Positions 8,901 through 16,953 are shown, counted from the stretch's first letter. The stretch is 64,000 nucleotides of DNA from DYJE01 sp041660385 (GCA_041660385.1 JBAZWJ010000005.1:1-64000), one strand, 5' to 3'. The notes: generated from the letters alone by a model not told the origin. Numbers and translations are program-made.

Positions 8901-11900
8901 AAACAACGGAAAAACAAGAGGTTAAAGCCGTGTCTGTTCCTGAAGCTCAAAAAGCTGCCGTGATGTCGGCCCAGCCTATTGTGAACAACGACGCACTTAA
9001 AGTGATTTCCGAAGGGTTGAAATCCATGCAGGCCATTCAGAGCCAGACAGCCGATGCCCATAACCGGTTCCTCCAAGCCCAGGCCGAAGCAGGCCGTGTA
9101 CTTCAGGATATTATGGAAAAAGCACGGCAGATGCTCTCTGGCGAAGGTCGTGTGGCCATGCCCGAACGTGCCTTTGTTCCAGCACCTGCTATTTCTCAAC
9201 CGGTAGTGACCATGCCCCAGGCTGCGGCGAAGGTGACAGTGCCATCAGATGTCAGAACCATACCCGCACCCACACCACGCGCGGAAAAACCAAAACCCAA
9301 AGAACCCGTGGTGGTTGACAGCGTAGCAAAACCGGTCCCGGCTCCAAAAAAATCAGCAGGGGATTTCAGAAAGAAAATTGAAAAACACATGCTGGATGTG
9401 GTCAGCGAACTCACCGGATATCCGGTGGACATGATCGGTCTTGACATGGACATCGAAGCGGATCTTGGCATTGACTCCATTAAACGTGTGGAGATCATGA
9501 GCACCTTTGAAGAACGGATGCCCGATCTGCCGCCCATTTCCCCCGAAGCCATGTCTTCCATCAAAACACTGGGCGAAATTCTGGACTATGTGGCCGATGA
9601 AGCGGGAAATCAGGAATCAGTTGCCCCGGAATATGAAACAGTCAGTGTAGCCGCACCTGCTGTGGATATGGTTTCACTGACAAAAATCATGCTGGATGTG
9701 GTCAGCGAACTCACCGGTTATCCGGTGGACATGATCGGGCTTGACATGGACATTGAGGCGGATCTGGGCATCGACTCCATCAAGCGTGTTGAAATCATGA
9801 GCGCCTTTGAAGAACGGTCTCCCGATCTTCCGTCCATTTCCCCGGAAGCCATGGCCACCATCAAAACTCTGGGCGAAATTCTTGCCTATGTGGGTGAATC
9901 CTTGAAAACGATTGCCCCGGCAGCTTCCGCAGCTCCGGTCAGTCAAAAAACAGCCCCGGCTGCCGATATTAAAAAACTCACGGAAATCATGCTGCATGTG
10001 GTGAGCGGACTCACCGGTTATCCGGAGGACATGATCGGCCTTGATATGGACATCGAAGCGGATCTGGGCATTGATTCCATCAAACGTGTGGAGATCATGA
10101 GCGCTTTTGAAGAGCGCGTTCCCGATCTTCCGCCTCTGTCACCCGATGACATGGCGGTCCTTAAAACCCTGGGTGACATTGTGTCCCATGTGGGCCGGAG
10201 TTTTTCCACATCTGCTGCTCAAGGTTCTGTAAGCCAGGATGCAAAGCCACAGCAGGCCGCCGTGGACATCAAGACCATCACAAAAACCATGAAAGACGTG
10301 GTGAGTCGCCTGACCGGTTATCCCGAAGATATGGTGGGACTTGACATGGACATCGAGGCGGACTTAGGCATTGATTCCATCAAACGTGTTGAGATCATGA
10401 GCGAATTTGAAAGCCTTATGCCCGATCTTCCCTCGGTGGACCCCGAAGTTATGGGTGGTCTTAAAACGCTTCAACAGATTCTTGATTACGTGGCTTCAGC
10501 CCAGCCAGCCACAGTTGTTTCAACTCCGGCGCCTTCGACTCCTGTTGTAAAAGCGGTACAGGAAAAGATCGTGGAAAACACCGAACCGGTCACTGTGAAC
10601 CGCCAGATCGTTGTTGTTGAAAAACAGCCGTTGTCAGGTCAGAAGTCCATCTCTGTTCCGGCAAATCGAAAAATCTACGTCACCGAAGACAAAAGTGGTC
10701 TTTCTTCTGCCATTGTTAACGAACTAAGATCCCGGAAACTTTCAGCGGTCCTTATCCATCTTGATGACAAAACACCTTACGCCGCAGGCCTTGTGATCGT
10801 TCCCGAGCTGAAAAAGAAGGGCGCCTTGGCCGGTCTTCCCGGTTTCAAGAAAAAAGAAGCGGAGATCTGGGACAAACATCATGAAGAAACCCTGAAAAAA
10901 TCCTTTGATCTGGCCCACAGAACAGGGGCGGCTCTTATGGAATCAGCGAGGGACGGCGGAGCCTTTTTTGCCACGGTAACAAGACTTGACGGAACGTTCG
11001 GGTTTGGCGGCGGAAAACTTGCGGCACCTGTTCTTGGCGGCCTTTCAGGTCTTACCAAAACAGCGGCTCTGGAATGGGAATCGGTCAGTTGCAAAGCCTT
11101 AGATGTGGATATCCACGCCAAAACAAACAGCCATCTTGCCAAACGCATTGTTGATGAAATTCTCCACAAAGGTGCTGTGGAAGTGGGTCTTACCGATTCG
11201 GACCGCGTCATACTGCATTTGAAAAAAGTAGAAGCCACTGTGGGGTCACTGGCATTGGGCCCCAAAGATGTGGTGATCGTGTCCGGCGGAGCCAAAGGCG
11301 TAACCGCAGCCGCCGCCCTTGCTCTGGCACGGAAATCAAAACCCACCATCGTTCTTATGGGGCGGTCAGACGAACCGGGGCCAGAACCGGCCTGGCTGAG
11401 CAGTCTGGCTGAGTCTTCGGCCATCAAAAAAGCGATTCTGGAAAACCAGTTCAAAGACCAGAAAGTCACTCCGGCTCAGGTGGATAAGGCGTATAAAACC
11501 ATCATGGGAAACCGTGAGATCTCAGGAACCCTTGCCCAGCTTAAAAAAGCCGGTTCCAACGCTGCATATTTCCCGGCAGACGTGAGGGATTTTTCAAGCA
11601 TCAGCCGCGTCATCGAAGAAGTGAAAGCCGCTTTTGGACCGATTAAAGCCTTGATCCACGGGGCAGGTGTTCTTGAAGACCGGTTCATCGTGGACCAGAC
11701 CATGGACCAGTTCGAACGGGTTTACAACACCAAGGTGAATGGCCTTGAAAACCTGTTGAAAGCCATACCTGAAGAAGACATGCGTTATCTGGTTCTGTTC
11801 TCGTCCGTTAGCGCCAGAATCGGAAACACAGGTCAGGTGGCATATGCCATGGCCAACGAAGTGCTGAACAAAGTGGGACGGGCCTATGCGGATCACAACA

Positions 11901-12232
11901 AAGCCTGCCGGGTTGTTTCCATCAACTGGGGCCCCTGGGACGGCGGCATGGTCACGGAAAGCCTTAAAAAGGAATTCGCCAAAAAACATGTGGAACTGAT
12001 CCCCTTGAAAGAAGGGGCTGAATGCATGGTCACTGAAATGGCCGCGCCATTGAGCGACCCCATGGAAGTGGTGATCGGCGGAACGTTTCCCACCAGCATG
12101 GATGACCTTGCGGAGATGAAAGCGGCTGCGGCTGCTCCGGTCCGCATTGAGCATGTGCCAGCCAGTCACCTTTCCCTGTCGTTAAAAAAGACGTGGACAT
12201 TGAGTTGTATCCCATTCTCAAATCCCACATGA
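5951..12232 (+). CDS. Pfa-type polyketide/secondary-lipid synthase, first frame (KS-AT-4xACP-KR)
   Basis: A protein of 2093 residues resembling PfaA of polyunsaturated fatty acid synthases. Ketosynthase at about 10-455 has active Cys in DAACASS near 207 and the histidines in VEAHGTGT and NIGHAKA. Malonyl-type acyltransferase at about 575-880 has Ser in GHSFGE near 676. Four ACPs start near 1140, 1239, 1340 and 1439, each with the phosphopantetheine motif LGIDSIKRVEIMS. Ketoreductase at about 1775-2050 has SGGAKG, then SSVSA and VAYAMAN. The frame ends abruptly in KKTWTLSCIPF just after the KR, while the natural continuation (a dehydratase) is in the -1 frame. AAGGGG 8-13 nt upstream serves as ribosome binding site. 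No PfaB, PfaD enoylreductase, CLF or PPTase gene is in the window, so the product need not be a PUFA. Confidence 0.93.
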   Translation: MNHDKKPSPVAVIGIGCLFPKAPGLKEYWRLLYQGENAVKEVPDTHWSAKDFYSENPKTQDHTYCTRGGFLSAVPFNPAEFGIPPNILEATDTSQLLGLVGTRMALDDAGYGKNRDYDRSKVSVMIGATVTQELVISLGSRLGHPKWRKALEDSGIPADKAQEIVERISESYAPWQESSFPGLLGNVIAGRIANRFDFGGTNTTLDAACASSFTALNLAFMEIQTGRSDMVVTGGVDTLNDIFMHMCFAQTGVLSHEGNVKAFSDTADGTVLAEGIGILILKRLDQAEKDKDKIYAVIKSVGSSSDGKSLSIYAPSAKGQARAIRRAYDEAGIDSDTVEMVEAHGTGTRGDVVEFEGLTMAFSSETGKKNRCGVGTVKSNIGHAKASAGVAGLIKGILSLHHKVMPPIINLDKLDPKINIKESPFYFLTQSRPWMSSKDHPRRCGVTASGFGGSNFHVILEEYSKEKPETSWDGSVEILSFSGASHGDVLKKVEDFKSSADMDKPLFECDAAFRYQSFLTRQTFNAEEKARLLLIITTDERPCDVVDKAIQALASGAGEEFEKPNMYFGNGQAVSDNLAFIFPGQGSQYTHMGKDMINLFGETRAVLEKANTAFGETDTRLSDIMYPLPDHITDPKTAEETLRKTDKAQPAIGAVSLAMDKVLKRFGLKPKAVCGHSFGELTAMCSAGWISEDDFLSLAVARGRYMAACGENAGTMLAVRAPLDELDQLIKKSGIPVVLANRNCYDQGVLSGSFEAIDKADALCKEKGYRTTKLPVAAAFHSSLVEKAAKPFSKEVEGCTIKPTAIPVFSNTTGDAYPASDPKAIKKILGNQLLNPVNFVANIENLCKSGIKTFVEVGPKPVLTGLVKSMMSDKGANVVSLDPSSGKKSGVLDLAKTLCRLASLGCPVQFSAWEDSVTKPEKQGMSIPITGANYRNPVKPRPKTTFAIPVSAPVSAAVSARPETLPRPVEHKPIENKTVAIPMKTTEKQEVKAVSVPEAQKAAVMSAQPIVNNDALKVISEGLKSMQAIQSQTADAHNRFLQAQAEAGRVLQDIMEKARQMLSGEGRVAMPERAFVPAPAISQPVVTMPQAAAKVTVPSDVRTIPAPTPRAEKPKPKEPVVVDSVAKPVPAPKKSAGDFRKKIEKHMLDVVSELTGYPVDMIGLDMDIEADLGIDSIKRVEIMSTFEERMPDLPPISPEAMSSIKTLGEILDYVADEAGNQESVAPEYETVSVAAPAVDMVSLTKIMLDVVSELTGYPVDMIGLDMDIEADLGIDSIKRVEIMSAFEERSPDLPSISPEAMATIKTLGEILAYVGESLKTIAPAASAAPVSQKTAPAADIKKLTEIMLHVVSGLTGYPEDMIGLDMDIEADLGIDSIKRVEIMSAFEERVPDLPPLSPDDMAVLKTLGDIVSHVGRSFSTSAAQGSVSQDAKPQQAAVDIKTITKTMKDVVSRLTGYPEDMVGLDMDIEADLGIDSIKRVEIMSEFESLMPDLPSVDPEVMGGLKTLQQILDYVASAQPATVVSTPAPSTPVVKAVQEKIVENTEPVTVNRQIVVVEKQPLSGQKSISVPANRKIYVTEDKSGLSSAIVNELRSRKLSAVLIHLDDKTPYAAGLVIVPELKKKGALAGLPGFKKKEAEIWDKHHEETLKKSFDLAHRTGAALMESARDGGAFFATVTRLDGTFGFGGGKLAAPVLGGLSGLTKTAALEWESVSCKALDVDIHAKTNSHLAKRIVDEILHKGAVEVGLTDSDRVILHLKKVEATVGSLALGPKDVVIVSGGAKGVTAAAALALARKSKPTIVLMGRSDEPGPEPAWLSSLAESSAIKKAILENQFKDQKVTPAQVDKAYKTIMGNREISGTLAQLKKAGSNAAYFPADVRDFSSISRVIEEVKAAFGPIKALIHGAGVLEDRFIVDQTMDQFERVYNTKVNGLENLLKAIPEEDMRYLVLFSSVSARIGNTGQVAYAMANEVLNKVGRAYADHNKACRVVSINWGPWDGGMVTESLKKEFAKKHVELIPLKEGAECMVTEMAAPLSDPMEVVIGGTFPTSMDDLAEMKAAAAAPVRIEHVPASHLSLSLKKTWTLSCIPFSNPT
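12184..12190 (+). promoter_or_regulatory. A AAA AAG heptamer: candidate -1 frameshift site (or a 1-base deletion)
   Basis: The first synthase frame reads TTA AAA AAG ACG here, which is exactly the X XXY YYZ slippery heptamer A AAA AAG used by dnaX. Slipping back one base continues as GAC GTG GAC ATT GAG, which enters the dehydratase frame at its natural start. The two frames overlap only from 12151 (after a TGA at 12148-12150) to 12232. I see no Shine-Dalgarno-like stimulator about 10 nt upstream and no strong hairpin downstream. A lost A in the run, by mutation or sequencing error, is therefore equally possible. Confidence 0.55.
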
Positions 12233-14184
12233 TCAAAGAAAAACCTGTGGTGCCTTTTGCCCTGATGACCGAATGGTTTGGGCATGGTGCGATGCACAAA
12301 AGCCCAGGATTCCTGCTCCACGGTCTTGATAACATGCGTGTCCTCAAAGGAATTAAAATTGAAGGAGACACTAAAACCATTCGATTGATGAGCGGGAAAC
12401 CCGTGAAAAAAGAAGGCGGGGTTTTCGAAGTGGATCTTGAAATCAGAAACGGCAATCTGGACAAGGAAGTGGTTCATTCCAAAGCCCACGCCTTGATTCT
12501 GGAACGATTGCCCGATGCTCCCACGTACACCATTCCTGCTGAAATTCTGGCCGGGTCCTACTCCAGAAGTATCGGCGAAGCTTACGAACAGGTATTGTTC
12601 CACGGTCCGGATCTCCATGGCATCAAAGCCATCAGAGGCTGTTCAGCACGGGGCATGGTGGCGGACGTTTCTTCCGCTCCTCCGCCCGCATCCTGGATCG
12701 CCGATCCTTTACGGACAAACTGGGTCACAGATCCCCTTGTCATCGACTCCGCCTACCAGATGGCCATTCTCTGGTGCTACGAGCAGAAAGGGGTTGTGTC
12801 GCTTCCTAGTTACAGCGCGTCGTACCGCCAGTACAGCCGGGAATACCCCCATGACGGCATGACCGTTGTGATGGAAGTGAAAGGTTTGACCGAACACAAG
12901 ATGACCTCGGATTTCACATTCCTTGATAAGAAAAACAATGTGGTGGCCACCATCAGCGGATACGAAGCCGTGATGGATGAATCCCTTCTGGGGACATTCG
13001 GAAAGGCTGATGGAGTTGCGCACACGGAAAAAGAACAGGGTGTTCTTTTTGACAGAAAAAAACTTCTGGACTATGCCATCGGCAATCCTTCGGAAGCTTT
13101 CGGCGATCCGTACAAGGTATTTGACAAAGAAAGGATCATCGCGAGACTTCCCGGACCTCCATACTTCTTCATGGACTGTGTGACCAGTGCCGATCATAAA
13201 CCCTGGGAACTCAAAGCCGGTGGATGGATTGAAGCCGAATACCATGTGCCGGAAGACGACTGGTATTTCAGGGCCAACCGATCGGATAACATGCCATTCT
13301 GCGTGCTTCTTGAAATTGCCCTCCAGCCCTGCGGCTGGCTGGCTGCCTACGCCGGTTCGGCTCTGCGGAGTGATAAGCAGCTGAAATTCCGTAACCTGGG
13401 TGGCAAAGCCATTCTTTACAAAGAGGTGAAACGCGGATTCGGCAAGCTGACCATGCGCACCCGCATGAGCAGGGTATCCGAAGCCGCCGGAATCATCATC
13501 CAGGATTTCGACCTCCAGGTTCTGCACAATGGAGAGATGCTCTACGAAGGCTCTACCAACTTCGGTTTTTTCACCAACGAAACCATGGCGCAGCAGGTGG
13601 GCATCAGAAACCCGGATTCCATCATCTACAAACCATCGGATGATGAATTGGCAAGAGCGCAAAGCGTTGATTTTCCGGCGCAGGCTCCGCTGACACCGGA
13701 TGACGGCACGGCTGATCCGTTTAAAGCCGCATCTCTGCCCGCCAAAGCCCTTCTCATGGTGGACGGTGTGGAATGCTACATCCCGGACGGCGGCCCCAAA
13801 GGTCTCGGCTATGTCAGGGGTTATAAAAACGTGGATGTGGACGAGTGGTTCTTTAAAGCCCATTTCTATCAGGACCCGGTCTGCCCCGGCTCTCTGGGCA
13901 TCGAATCCTTCATCCAGCTGATGAAGTTCGCGGCCATCGAACGGTTCAAGACCCTTGCCGACACCCACCGTATCGACTTCGTCACCGGAACGGAACACCA
14001 GTGGCTGTATCGCGGCCAGGTCATCCCCCGGAACAAAAAAGTCGAAGTCACAGCCCTGATCACATCGGTTGTGGAAGGAGAAAACCCCGTCATCACCGCC
14101 GACGGCTACCTCACCGTTGACGGTCTTCTGATCTACCAGATGAAAAACTTCAGCATCACGCTGACCGCCCACGCCTCCTCGTGA
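12193..14184 (+). CDS. Pfa-type synthase, second frame: three hot-dog dehydratase domains
   Basis: About 663 residues. An N-terminal polyketide-type dehydratase (about 1-240) has SHMIKEKPVVP and DSAYQ, equivalents of the DH histidine and Dxx(x)Q motifs. A first FabA-like domain (about 295-450) has PYFFMDCV and MPFCVLLEIALQPCGW. A second FabA-like domain (about 525-660) has FFKAHFYQDPVCPGSLG with the catalytic His. This DH-DH-DH block is the natural C-terminal half of the synthase. The possible GTG start at 12193 has no Shine-Dalgarno, and homology-like sequence begins right at the overlap. I therefore think it is expressed as a fusion through the A AAA AAG site, or that the two frames are one gene split by an indel. 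Confidence 0.88.
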   Translation: MDIELYPILKSHMIKEKPVVPFALMTEWFGHGAMHKSPGFLLHGLDNMRVLKGIKIEGDTKTIRLMSGKPVKKEGGVFEVDLEIRNGNLDKEVVHSKAHALILERLPDAPTYTIPAEILAGSYSRSIGEAYEQVLFHGPDLHGIKAIRGCSARGMVADVSSAPPPASWIADPLRTNWVTDPLVIDSAYQMAILWCYEQKGVVSLPSYSASYRQYSREYPHDGMTVVMEVKGLTEHKMTSDFTFLDKKNNVVATISGYEAVMDESLLGTFGKADGVAHTEKEQGVLFDRKKLLDYAIGNPSEAFGDPYKVFDKERIIARLPGPPYFFMDCVTSADHKPWELKAGGWIEAEYHVPEDDWYFRANRSDNMPFCVLLEIALQPCGWLAAYAGSALRSDKQLKFRNLGGKAILYKEVKRGFGKLTMRTRMSRVSEAAGIIIQDFDLQVLHNGEMLYEGSTNFGFFTNETMAQQVGIRNPDSIIYKPSDDELARAQSVDFPAQAPLTPDDGTADPFKAASLPAKALLMVDGVECYIPDGGPKGLGYVRGYKNVDVDEWFFKAHFYQDPVCPGSLGIESFIQLMKFAAIERFKTLADTHRIDFVTGTEHQWLYRGQVIPRNKKVEVTALITSVVEGENPVITADGYLTVDGLLIYQMKNFSITLTAHASS

Positions 14185-14195
14185 CGGTTATCAGG

Positions 14196-14225
14196 TCCGG
14201 GAACCCCCGCAACCGGGTTCCCGGA
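14196..14225 (+). terminator. Hairpin after the synthase
   Basis: TCCGGGAACCC (14196-14206) and GGGTTCCCGGA (14215-14225) are perfect 11-bp arms around an 8-nt loop. They are followed by an A-rich rather than U-rich stretch, so termination strength is uncertain. The hairpin lies 12 bp after the synthase stop. Confidence 0.55.
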
Positions 14226-14452
14226 TCATCAAAAAAATCTATGAGTTATTTCTTTATTTCATTTGAAAAGATGGATGCCTCCGGCGGCCAGATTTTAAAA
14301 ATCTGGACAAATGGTTATTTCCGGCACTGGTTGACCATGGCGAAAAGCATCCTTATTATCAAACATATTAGCGAAGCAGGCGTTGTCCATGGATAACATC
14401 TGTGTATTTCGATAATATGGGTTAAAACGCTTGATAATAAAGGAGTAAAATC

Positions 14453-14683
14453 ATGAAACAGTTTGGATGTAACATATGCGGTAAGGTGGGGGTTGACCCG
14501 GAAAACCTGTGTGAACCCAAGCCAGTGGAAACAGTTTATCAATGCAGCCGTTGTGGAGAAAATTACTCAAAACCGGACAATATCGTGAATCCCGTTTCGG
14601 TTGAATTGAAATATTACTGTGGTGACTGCGGTAGAGGCTCCGTATCGAACGATGACCTTTGTGAGCCTGTGGTCATCGAATAA
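14453..14683 (+). CDS. Small triple-CxxC zinc-ribbon-like protein
   Basis: A protein of 76 residues built from three CxxC units (CNICGK, CSRCGE, CGDCGR), each followed by a similar acidic stretch with NLCEP or DLCEP. The pattern suggests zinc or iron binding through paired knuckles, as in rubredoxin- or zinc-ribbon-like folds. AAGGAG sits 8 nt before the ATG, and a strong terminator follows, so it is a monocistronic gene. I do not recognise the family and assign no function. Confidence 0.75.
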   Translation: MKQFGCNICGKVGVDPENLCEPKPVETVYQCSRCGENYSKPDNIVNPVSVELKYYCGDCGRGSVSNDDLCEPVVIE

Positions 14684-14701
14684 AACAAAGAGAACAAAAC
14701 C

Positions 14702-14735
14702 AAAACCCCGTCAGGTTTTTTCCTGTCGGGGTTTT
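14702..14735. terminator. Bidirectional terminator
   Basis: AAAACCCCGTCAGG at 14702-14715 pairs with CCTGTCGGGGTTTT at 14722-14735 across a T6 loop, with one mismatch. The A/T flanks let it work on both strands, between the plus-strand CxxC gene and the convergent nitrilase-family gene. Confidence 0.85.
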
Positions 14736-14762
14736 ATATTAACCCGGCAGGCTACCATTTGA

Positions 14763-15566
14763 TTATCCAATGTCTTTTCTCATGTTGGGTAGAAAGTAAC
14801 GCATCCGGTGATTTCTGACATGATCCAGAGCAGATTGGCTGAGATCGGTAAAGAGCAATCCTTCGTTGCCTGTGATGTCTTTTGCAAGAACATGACCCGA
14901 AGGATCGGTGACAAAAGCAAGGCCGGGAAAAGAAAGACCTGCTCCGTTGTCACCGGTCTGATTGCTGGCAACAATGTAAAGGCCGTTGTCGTAAGCTCTG
15001 GCCGGGATATGGCGCATCCAGGAATGGAATTTTTCTTCGGGAGTGCTCCGGGGTGACGCATGGGGAATGAAGAGGATATCGGCCCCTTTTTCAGCCATTC
15101 GTGTTGATAAAAAGGGAAAATGGGAGTCGTAGCACAGTTGAATTCCGAATCTGAAGCCATGGGCCTCGAAAACCGGGATGTCAGATCCTTCTGAGAAAAT
15201 GGTTCGTTCAGGCGGGGCGATATGGGTTTTCCTGTATACTCCAAGGGGTTTACCCGGAACGAACACAAGGTGGCTGGCATACATTCTGTCTGAATCGTCC
15301 TTTTCAGCCATGCCGACAAGGATGGTGATGTCTTTGGCTTCCGAGATGCTCTTGATGTTCAGGAGACGATGGTCGTCCCGGGTCAGGGCAAAAGGTATGA
15401 TGTCTTTAGATGTACTGTAGCCTGTGATGGCCATTTCGGGGAAGCAGATTAAATTGGCACCTTGTTTCACAGCTTCAAGGCAGAAATCACCTATCCGTTC
15501 AAGGTTCCGATCAATTGCCCCAAGAGGGGCGTTGAAGATCGCTGTCGCCACGCGGATGTCACCCAT
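14763..15566 (-). CDS. Carbon-nitrogen hydrolase (nitrilase superfamily)
   Basis: A protein of 267 residues, normal for the amidase branch of the family. The Glu-Lys-Cys triad is complete: Glu in CFPEMAITGY, Lys in YRKTHI and Cys in IQLCYDSHFP. These enzymes hydrolyse amides or nitriles in the cytoplasm; the substrate cannot be told from the sequence. AGGATCAAGCC precedes the ATG. It is the last gene of a tight minus-strand set (11 bp after the siroheme-decarboxylase-like gene, itself 15 bp after YjbQ), so the three are probably one transcript. Confidence 0.9.
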   Translation of the reverse strand: MGDIRVATAIFNAPLGAIDRNLERIGDFCLEAVKQGANLICFPEMAITGYSTSKDIIPFALTRDDHRLLNIKSISEAKDITILVGMAEKDDSDRMYASHLVFVPGKPLGVYRKTHIAPPERTIFSEGSDIPVFEAHGFRFGIQLCYDSHFPFLSTRMAEKGADILFIPHASPRSTPEEKFHSWMRHIPARAYDNGLYIVASNQTGDNGAGLSFPGLAFVTDPSGHVLAKDITGNEGLLFTDLSQSALDHVRNHRMRYFLPNMRKDIG

Positions 15567-15577
15567 GGCTTGATCCT

Positions 15578-16057
15578 CTACACAGTAAATTGAGCGCTGA
15601 TTTTGAAAACACGGGTGGCCGGAAGGTTCAAGATTGTGGTGACGCCTGTCTTCTCCCGGATTTCTTTTAAGGAATCTTCGATTTCAACAACCGAAGGGGC
15701 GATGACGGTGAACCACACGTTGAACCCATGCTCCCTTATGTAATTGTGGGTAACTCCGGTATAGCTGTTTACGCATTCAGAGAAGGATTCCAGCCTATCC
15801 ACGGGTACTTTGGCAGCGCAAAGGGTGCTGAAGAAACCCACTTTTTCCGGACTGAAATTGCCTCCTATCCGCCTGATAATTCCATTGTCCTTTAGTCTTT
15901 TTACTCTTTCGATGACATCGGATTCAGCAAGGCCAAGTTCATCACCGATAATGCGGTAGGGCCTTTCATCAATGGGGAACCTGGACTGGATGCGGTTGAT
16001 GATACGTTTGTCCGTTTCATCAAGGTTGTTTGTCGGGCTGTTCAGCGGAGCATTCAT
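15578..16057 (-). CDS. Lrp/AsnC-type protein, siroheme decarboxylase (AhbA/AhbB)-like
   Basis: A protein of 159 residues. An N-terminal winged-helix (DETDKRIINRIQ ... VIERVKRLKDNGIIRRIGG) is followed by an AsnC/RAM-like domain with VTHNYIREHGFNVWFTV and LNLPATRVFKI. Those two motifs are typical of the AhbA/AhbB/NirDL siroheme decarboxylases rather than of amino-acid regulators. They convert siroheme to 12,18-didecarboxysiroheme in the alternative haem route of sulfate reducers. Only one subunit-like gene is here, whereas the enzyme is usually an AB heterodimer; the partner may be elsewhere. A plain transcriptional regulator is the alternative. Confidence 0.75.
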   Translation of the reverse strand: MNAPLNSPTNNLDETDKRIINRIQSRFPIDERPYRIIGDELGLAESDVIERVKRLKDNGIIRRIGGNFSPEKVGFFSTLCAAKVPVDRLESFSECVNSYTGVTHNYIREHGFNVWFTVIAPSVVEIEDSLKEIREKTGVTTILNLPATRVFKISAQFTV

Positions 16058-16072
16058 GCGGCATTATCCTTT

Positions 16073-16459
16073 TTATATAATCCTGATCTGGACTTTCCGT
16101 GTCCTTGGGCCGTCAAATTCACAGAAAAAAACACCCTGCCATGTTCCAAGAACAAGGCGGCCACGATCGATAGCGATAATCTCGGATGCCCCCACCAGGG
16201 ACGACTTGATATGGGCATCTGAATTTCCTTCACTGTGCTCATGGGCAGGGTCATGCGGGAACACCTGTGCCAGGGTTTTCAGAATGTCACGTTGTACGCT
16301 TGGATCGGCATTTTCATTGATGGTTACGGCAGCCGTGGTGTGTGGGATAAAAACGTAACAAAGCCCTTCTGTGACGCCTGACAACCGGACGAGTTCAGCA
16401 ATATTGTCGGTGATGTCGATCATTTCGTTGCGTTTACTGCTTGTGACAGTGATTTCCAT
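16073..16459 (-). CDS. YjbQ family (UPF0047) protein
   Basis: A protein of 128 residues, typical length for UPF0047. It has the family landmarks CYVFIPHTTAAVTINENADPS, HSEGNSDAHIKSSLVG and LGTWQGVFFCEFDGPR. Some members show weak thiamine-phosphate synthase activity, hence the name 'secondary thiamine-phosphate synthase', but the physiological role is unclear. CAGGAAAACGCG precedes the start. It is the first gene of the three-gene minus-strand set running down to the nitrilase-family gene. Confidence 0.9.
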   Translation of the reverse strand: MEITVTSSKRNEMIDITDNIAELVRLSGVTEGLCYVFIPHTTAAVTINENADPSVQRDILKTLAQVFPHDPAHEHSEGNSDAHIKSSLVGASEIIAIDRGRLVLGTWQGVFFCEFDGPRTRKVQIRII

Positions 16460-16557
16460 CGCGTTTTCCTGTTGTTTGAGATTAGTCAGGATATTTTATG
16501 TTAAGCGGCAATCATCTCTTTTCTCAGAAATGAATGGCGATGGTGCTTTAGAACTAA

Positions 16558-16595
16558 AAAAGCGGCTCTGCAAAGAAATTTGCAGAGCCGCTTTT
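16558..16595 (-). terminator. Terminator after dsrC
   Basis: Perfect 17-bp arms (AAAAGCGGCTCTGCAAA at 16558-16574 and its complement at 16579-16595) surround a 4-nt loop, with A/T tracts on both sides. It lies 38 bp beyond the dsrC stop on the minus strand. Confidence 0.92.
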
Positions 16596-16632
16596 GATCA
16601 TCATTCTATTCAAACAGAAAAGAACTGAAGCC

Positions 16633-16953
16633 TTATACGCAACCCGTAGGTTTGGGAAGGCCAGCCATTTTACAGGCTCCTTTTCCAGGTCCTGAAGGAA
16701 AGAGTTCGTAAATGTGCTTGAGTTTGAAGTTGGTTAGCTTGGAAAGAACGCGAACCATGGGGGCAATACCGTTTTTCTTGTAGTAGTCCTGAAGAACGTC
16801 AATAACCATGGTGTGTTCAGCTGTGAGTTCTGCGATGCCTTCTTCTTTTTTAACGATTTCGATCCATTCGGGTGCGAATGAATTAAAGTCAAGAAGGAAA
16901 CCATCTTCGTCGACTTCAAATGATTTTCCGTTGAATTCTACTGTTTCTGCCAT
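16633..16953 (-). CDS. dsrC: DsrC, sulfur-carrier protein of dissimilatory sulfite reduction
   Basis: A protein of 106 residues. The C-terminal arm reads GACKMAGLPKPTGCV, with both functional cysteines spaced ten residues apart and the last one penultimate. That identifies true DsrC rather than TusE, which keeps only the penultimate cysteine. In sulfate reducers the two cysteines carry sulfur from DsrAB as a trisulfide that is reduced again by DsrMKJOP. AGGAGG lies just before the ATG. It is a single-gene unit with its own promoter and terminator, directly downstream of the Flx/Hdr operon, which may be a soluble electron donor for such disulfide chemistry. Confidence 0.95.
   Translation of the reverse strand: MAETVEFNGKSFEVDEDGFLLDFNSFAPEWIEIVKKEEGIAELTAEHTMVIDVLQDYYKKNGIAPMVRVLSKLTNFKLKHIYELFPSGPGKGACKMAGLPKPTGCV

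Noticed and set aside
9371..10500. Regular about 300-bp repeats that could suggest a tandem repeat element
   Set aside because: They are the four acyl carrier protein domains of the synthase.
12709..14172. A 487-codon open frame on the minus strand opposite the dehydratase part of the lipid synthase
   Set aside because: It has no ribosome binding site or recognisable domains, has the composition of an antisense shadow, and lies entirely under a well-supported coding sequence.
14181..14396. A 71-codon frame overlapping the synthase stop
   Set aside because: It has no ribosome binding site, runs through the hairpin after the synthase, and shows no domain or sensible composition.
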